Positions 9,901 to 10,809 of a DNA stretch of 10,809 bases are shown piece by piece. The stretch is from positions 1-10,809 of the forward strand of contig JAAWCC010000039.1 in the NCBI GenBank assembly GCA_022792975.1. Direction: 5' to 3'. A program made the position numbers and the translations under genes. Each line of letters starts with the position of its first letter. Position 1 is the stretch's first letter. The notes under the pieces were generated by a model. The model had not been told where the DNA came from. It did not search any database and was given only the letters and a program-made list of their open reading frames with translations. This stretch comes from Clostridia bacterium (lineage in GTDB: Bacteria > Bacillota_A > Clostridia > TANB77 > CAG-508).

Positions 9901-10523
9901 CTAAGTATATATTTCCTGTTGTATAGGCACCATTTCCTCCGAACAGCAGAATAACTTCCTCCTTTTGCTCCCCAGCATTCAATTTGATAATATCCTGCAT
10001 ATGGTGCAATGAATTCTTGCTTATCTCCTGTGTAATTAAATTCATATATGTTTTCTTGTTTTACTGCTTCTTTATATTTTATTGTGATGGTATATGATGT
10101 AGTGCTTTTACCATCACTTGATGTTACCTTGATTTCTATTCTTTGTGAATTTCCTGTGAGATTTATTGCTCCAATTCCAGTTACTTTTTCACCTTCATCT
10201 TGTTTTTTGACAGAAATTAAAATTTGGCTTAATTTGCTATTCAACATGATTTCATAGTTTAATTTATTTGGCTCAAAATCTTGTATTTCACTTTCACCTA
10301 TGTATATTTTGTTTAATAGACTTGTCTTAGTAGTATCCTCTGTTTTTTCTGGTCTTTTTGTAGGAGTTAAGATTTCTGCCTCAAAGAAATTATTTATAAT
10401 TCCACTAGCAATAATTTCTCTTGTGTTTGGATTTATGCATAACAAAATAAACGCACTTATGATTAGTGCTAAGATACTTAATAAAACTATTGCTTTTTTA
10501 TTTCTTTTGTGCCTGTCCATCAT
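890..10523 (-). CDS. giant cadherin-like/glycine-rich surface protein with dockerin, read through 19 in-frame CGG +1 shift sites (3204 aa)
   Basis: Reading starts at ATG 10523-10521 and ends at TGA 892-890. A single 3204-residue protein results if the C of each in-frame CGG is skipped and the following GGN is read as Gly. Domains in order: membrane anchor (residues 11-30), one cadherin-like repeat (68-152), Gly-rich module 1 (159-441), three repeats (442-711), Gly-rich module 2 (712-988), three repeats (989-1262), Gly-rich module 3 (1263-1528), seventeen repeats (1529-3059), a carboxypeptidase-regulatory-like domain (3060-3127) and a dockerin-type domain (3144-3201). The families (PF12733-like, PF12810-like, dockerin I) are recognised by eye. 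The protein is probably an anchored extracellular filament for adhesion or scaffold binding. There is no LPXTG motif and no enzyme domain. AGA, AGG and CGT serve as arginine codons; CGG never does. Without a shift at the first site the product would end after 229 residues. A decayed pseudogene is the main alternative, but no other indel or premature stop is present. Confidence 0.9.
902..1075 (-). other. dockerin type I-like domain (residues 3144-3201)
   Basis: The second half, DLNEDGEIDEKD, is a canonical dockerin calcium loop (D-x-N-x-D-G-x-I-D-x-x-D) followed by a helix with a Lys-Arg pair. The first half, DVIKTGEIDIDD, keeps the spacing but has lost the Asn and Asp at loop positions 3 and 5. 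Dockerins bind cohesin modules of scaffold proteins. The weak first loop may weaken calcium binding. Confidence 0.8.
1124..1327 (-). other. carboxypeptidase-regulatory-like beta domain (residues 3060-3127)
   Basis: ISGKIRTENF, then LANVELYDKQGKLIAQAETT, GSYELFVKEGTYDLYI and KKPGYL match the usual order of this seven-strand beta-sandwich: G-x-V start, A-x-V-x-L, G-x-Y-x-L, G-x-Y-x-L-x-I-x-K-P-G-Y. It is a structural spacer, not an enzyme. Confidence 0.7.
3014..3017 (-). other. CGG shift site 19: GTT-C-GGA, Gly2497
   Basis: Restores GENKVGITVISEAG, the usual G-x-N strand of the repeat. The frame then stays open for about 700 codons to the true stop. Confidence 0.92.
3555..3558 (-). other. CGG shift site 18: GTT-C-GGA, Gly2317
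   Basis: Restores NLEVGLN, matching NLVVGLN in another repeat of the array, which has no extra C. Confidence 0.93.
6010..6013 (-). other. CGG shift site 17: ACT-C-GGA, Gly1499
   Basis: Joins DGYEWTT to GKGAYTKMED. It enters the long frame that stays open for 817 codons to site 18. Confidence 0.92.
6356..6359 (-). other. CGG shift site 16: ATT-C-GGA, Gly1384
   Basis: Four codons after site 15. The restored frame GYTGNAHP stays open to site 17. Confidence 0.9.
6369..6372 (-). other. CGG shift site 15: GGG-C-GGA, Gly1380
   Basis: Only three codons after site 14. The frame then reads GGLI. Confidence 0.88.
6379..6382 (-). other. CGG shift site 14: GGA-C-GGC, Gly1377
   Basis: First of three tightly spaced sites; GDKG is followed by GSG. 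This is the only site with C as fourth base. Confidence 0.88.
6437..6440 (-). other. CGG shift site 13: AAC-C-GGA, Gly1358
   Basis: Joins NTEN to GLRSRIMVAG. Unshifted reading meets TAG three codons later. Confidence 0.9.
6459..6462 (-). other. CGG shift site 12: TCT-C-GGT, Gly1351
   Basis: Restores GAWN after DIRLIS, the same conserved glycine as site 7. Unshifted reading stops within six codons. Confidence 0.92.
6727..7548 (-). repeat. three cadherin-like repeats (residues 989-1262)
   Basis: Three units marked by FSPDNKTYYVEL, FAPEKLNYNIEL and FQSEKYEYEYEV, each closing with a Y-x-V/I-x-I strand. The last unit leads directly into YDYDYTGDYQTF of the third glycine-rich module. Confidence 0.75.
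7705..7708 (-). other. CGG shift site 11: TCT-C-GGA, Gly936
   Basis: Restores HYSGKSF. Modules 1 and 3 encode HYSG with TCA GGA and no extra C. Unshifted reading stops within five codons. Confidence 0.93.
7844..7847 (-). other. CGG shift site 10: GGC-C-GGA, Gly890
   Basis: Restores GGGYYGGGG. Module 3 reads the equivalent GGGGYYGGGG with no extra base. Confidence 0.92.
7881..7884 (-). other. CGG shift site 9: CAA-C-GGA, Gly878
   Basis: Joins GYGGAQ to GRYTDGHIG, the counterpart of GKHSDGHTG in module 3. Unshifted reading stops after three more sense codons. Confidence 0.9.
8011..8014 (-). other. CGG shift site 8: GGA-C-GGT, Gly835
   Basis: Joins YSGAG to GGLNGYAGS. The fourth base is T rather than the usual A. 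Confidence 0.9.
8114..8117 (-). other. CGG shift site 7: CCA-C-GGA, Gly801
   Basis: Restores GIWN after DIRLVP. Module 1 encodes the equivalent GDWN with a plain GGA. Unshifted reading stops four codons on. Confidence 0.92.
8385..9194 (-). repeat. three cadherin-like repeats (residues 442-711)
   Basis: Three units of about 90 residues are marked by FSPEHHEYTI, KYDYKIILPY and FSPEIEDYNI. Each is followed by a V-x-x-E/P-D-x-x-T or related turn and a closing Y-x-I/V strand. No CGG shift site lies in this group. Confidence 0.75.
9249..9252 (-). other. CGG shift site 6: GAC-C-GGA, Gly423
   Basis: Joins MPTHD to GNSIMTGNS. Unshifted reading stops after two more codons (Arg, Lys, TAG). Confidence 0.9.
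9451..9454 (-). other. CGG shift site 5: GGC-C-GGA, Gly356
   Basis: Only eight residues after site 4. The restored frame reads GGHYNPSVVG. Confidence 0.9.
9476..9479 (-). other. CGG shift site 4: GGT-C-GGA, Gly348
   Basis: Joins AHGGGG to GSGYFGGG, matching the GGGGYYGGGG stretch in modules 2 and 3. Confidence 0.9.
9657..9660 (-). other. CGG shift site 3: GCT-C-GGA, Gly288
   Basis: Lies in CNGGA-GGALTGG. The shift restores the Gly-rich frame, which continues to site 4. Confidence 0.9.
9706..9709 (-). other. CGG shift site 2: GGC-C-GGA, Gly272
   Basis: It follows SRIMVAG. Modules 2 and 3 have the same SRIMVA motif with no extra C after it. Confidence 0.9.
9938..9941 (-). other. CGG shift site 1: GTT-C-GGA, Gly195
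   Basis: Reading moves from Val194 to Gly195 by skipping the C at 9941. Unshifted reading continues only to a stop at 9834. Confidence 0.9.
10068..10322 (-). repeat. cadherin-like beta-sandwich repeat, single copy (residues 68-152)
   Basis: It shows the family pattern: an F-x-P-x-x-x-x-Y strand (DFEPNKLNYEI), a G-x-G turn (TGIGAINL), then I-x-V-T-S-S-D-G and a closing Y-T-I-T-I strand. It separates the membrane anchor from the first glycine-rich module. Confidence 0.75.
10434..10493 (-). other. N-terminal membrane anchor (residues 11-30)
   Basis: A basic N-terminus (MDRHKRNKK) precedes about 20 hydrophobic residues ending LLCI. There is no clear signal-peptidase site after it, so the segment probably stays as a signal anchor with the rest of the chain outside. 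Confidence 0.75.
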
Positions 10524-10532
10524 TTGTTATTT

Positions 10533-10540
10533 ATCTCCTT
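10533..10540 (-). promoter_or_regulatory. ribosome binding site of the giant gene
   Basis: AAGGAGAT on the minus strand lies about ten bases before ATG 10523. A second ATG follows directly (10520-10518). The spacing favours the first. Confidence 0.8.
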
Positions 10541-10558
10541 ATTTTGCTATATATAATC

Positions 10559-10587
10559 ATATTAGCTTTATTAAATATAAAAGTCAA
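10559..10587 (-). promoter_or_regulatory. promoter of the giant gene
   Basis: TTGACT (10587-10582), a 17-base spacer and TAATAT (10564-10559) on the minus strand. The predicted start near 10552 gives a leader of roughly 30 bases carrying the AAGGAG site. Confidence 0.6.
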
Positions 10588-10809
10588 TATTGAAATATTT
10601 ACCTTATTAAAATGTTGTTTCCTCACTTTACGGATGTGGATTTTCAAGATTTCATATTGTTTTTTTACGTTTTTTTTAAGTTTTTATGACATTTTTTACA
10701 TTTTATAGAGTTTTCTTAGGGAAATCATGGATATAACTTTATCTTTTTATTTTTATAAAACTGTTCTAAAAATTTACTTTTCTAATATACTTTATTATAC
10801 TTAAAATTA
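10588..10809. other. upstream intergenic region, no gene seen
   Basis: Very AT-rich, with several homopolymer T runs on the plus strand. No ORF with a credible start, no tRNA and no convincing terminator hairpin were found on either strand. Confidence 0.6.

Larger units (their letters stand above)
9195..10049 (-). other. glycine-rich module 1 (residues 159-441)
   Basis: It opens with NYTGDKQEFIAPYAGYY and ECWGAKGG, continues with a YVYVG strand and GGGATDIRL, then a long Gly-rich loop region with GYTGC, and ends GFAKITYI. This order repeats in modules 2 and 3 and fits the PF12810-type glycine-rich family also seen near ALK-like receptors. Six CGG shift sites fall here. The conserved Cys near GYTGC and in ECWGA may pair. 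Confidence 0.8.

Noticed and set aside
3014..9941. Systematic sequencing or assembly error inserting C before GG
   Set aside because: An error would also hit GG in other codon phases (TGG, AGG, xxG|Gxx), and no such break exists. It cannot be fully excluded without reads, so resequencing is listed as a check.
3014..9941. Simple reassignment of CGG to another amino acid
   Set aside because: Reassignment keeps the frame, whereas here the frame must move by one base at each site.
3014..9941. SD-like stimulators before the shift sites, as in the prfB frameshift
   Set aside because: AGG-type runs occur near some sites only because glycine codons supply them. Sites 1, 6 and 7 have none at a fixed distance.
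890..10523. Decayed pseudogene with many frameshifts
   Set aside because: Decay gives varied indels and stop codons. Here all 19 breaks are one extra C before a glycine codon, and nothing else is broken in 3204 codons.

Overview
This window is AT-rich, with strong Bacillota-type promoters, AAGGAG-type ribosome binding sites and intrinsic terminators. It looks like a low-GC Bacillota genome, perhaps an uncultured Clostridia- or Bacilli-like gut lineage. The exact lineage cannot be fixed from the sequence alone.

Layout. Positions 1-365 (minus strand) hold the N-terminus of a secreted protein that runs off the left edge. Positions 366-737 are intergenic, with divergent promoters and a minus-strand promoter/terminator pair that could make a short RNA or an attenuated leader. 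Positions 738-811 (plus) are tRNA-Gly(GCC), with its own consensus promoter and terminator. Positions 890-10523 (minus) are one giant surface-protein gene, whose terminator converges on that of the tRNA. Positions 10541-10809 are its upstream region and contain no gene I can support.

The giant gene is the main result. Read conventionally it breaks into about a dozen overlapping pieces. Read with one rule, it becomes a single protein of 3204 residues: wherever an in-frame CGG is met, skip its C (+1) and read the next GGN as glycine. The rule is needed 19 times, and (9634 - 19)/3 is exactly 3205 codons including the stop. I checked every CGG on the coding strand of this gene. Nineteen are in frame and all 19 are frameshift sites. 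The other 22 lie in the other two phases. No in-frame CGG is read as arginine, and no frame break occurs anywhere else. Conserved glycines encoded as CGGN in one module are encoded as plain GGN in a sister module. This argues for programmed +1 decoding of CGGN as glycine at an unassigned or 'hungry' CGG codon, rather than decay or random error.

The reconstructed protein has an N-terminal membrane anchor and about 24 cadherin-like beta-sandwich repeats in groups of 1, 3, 3 and 17. Three glycine-rich modules separate the groups. A carboxypeptidase-regulatory-like domain and a dockerin-type domain close the protein. It is probably a long extracellular adhesive or scaffold-binding filament. Seventeen of the 19 shift sites are in the three glycine-rich modules.
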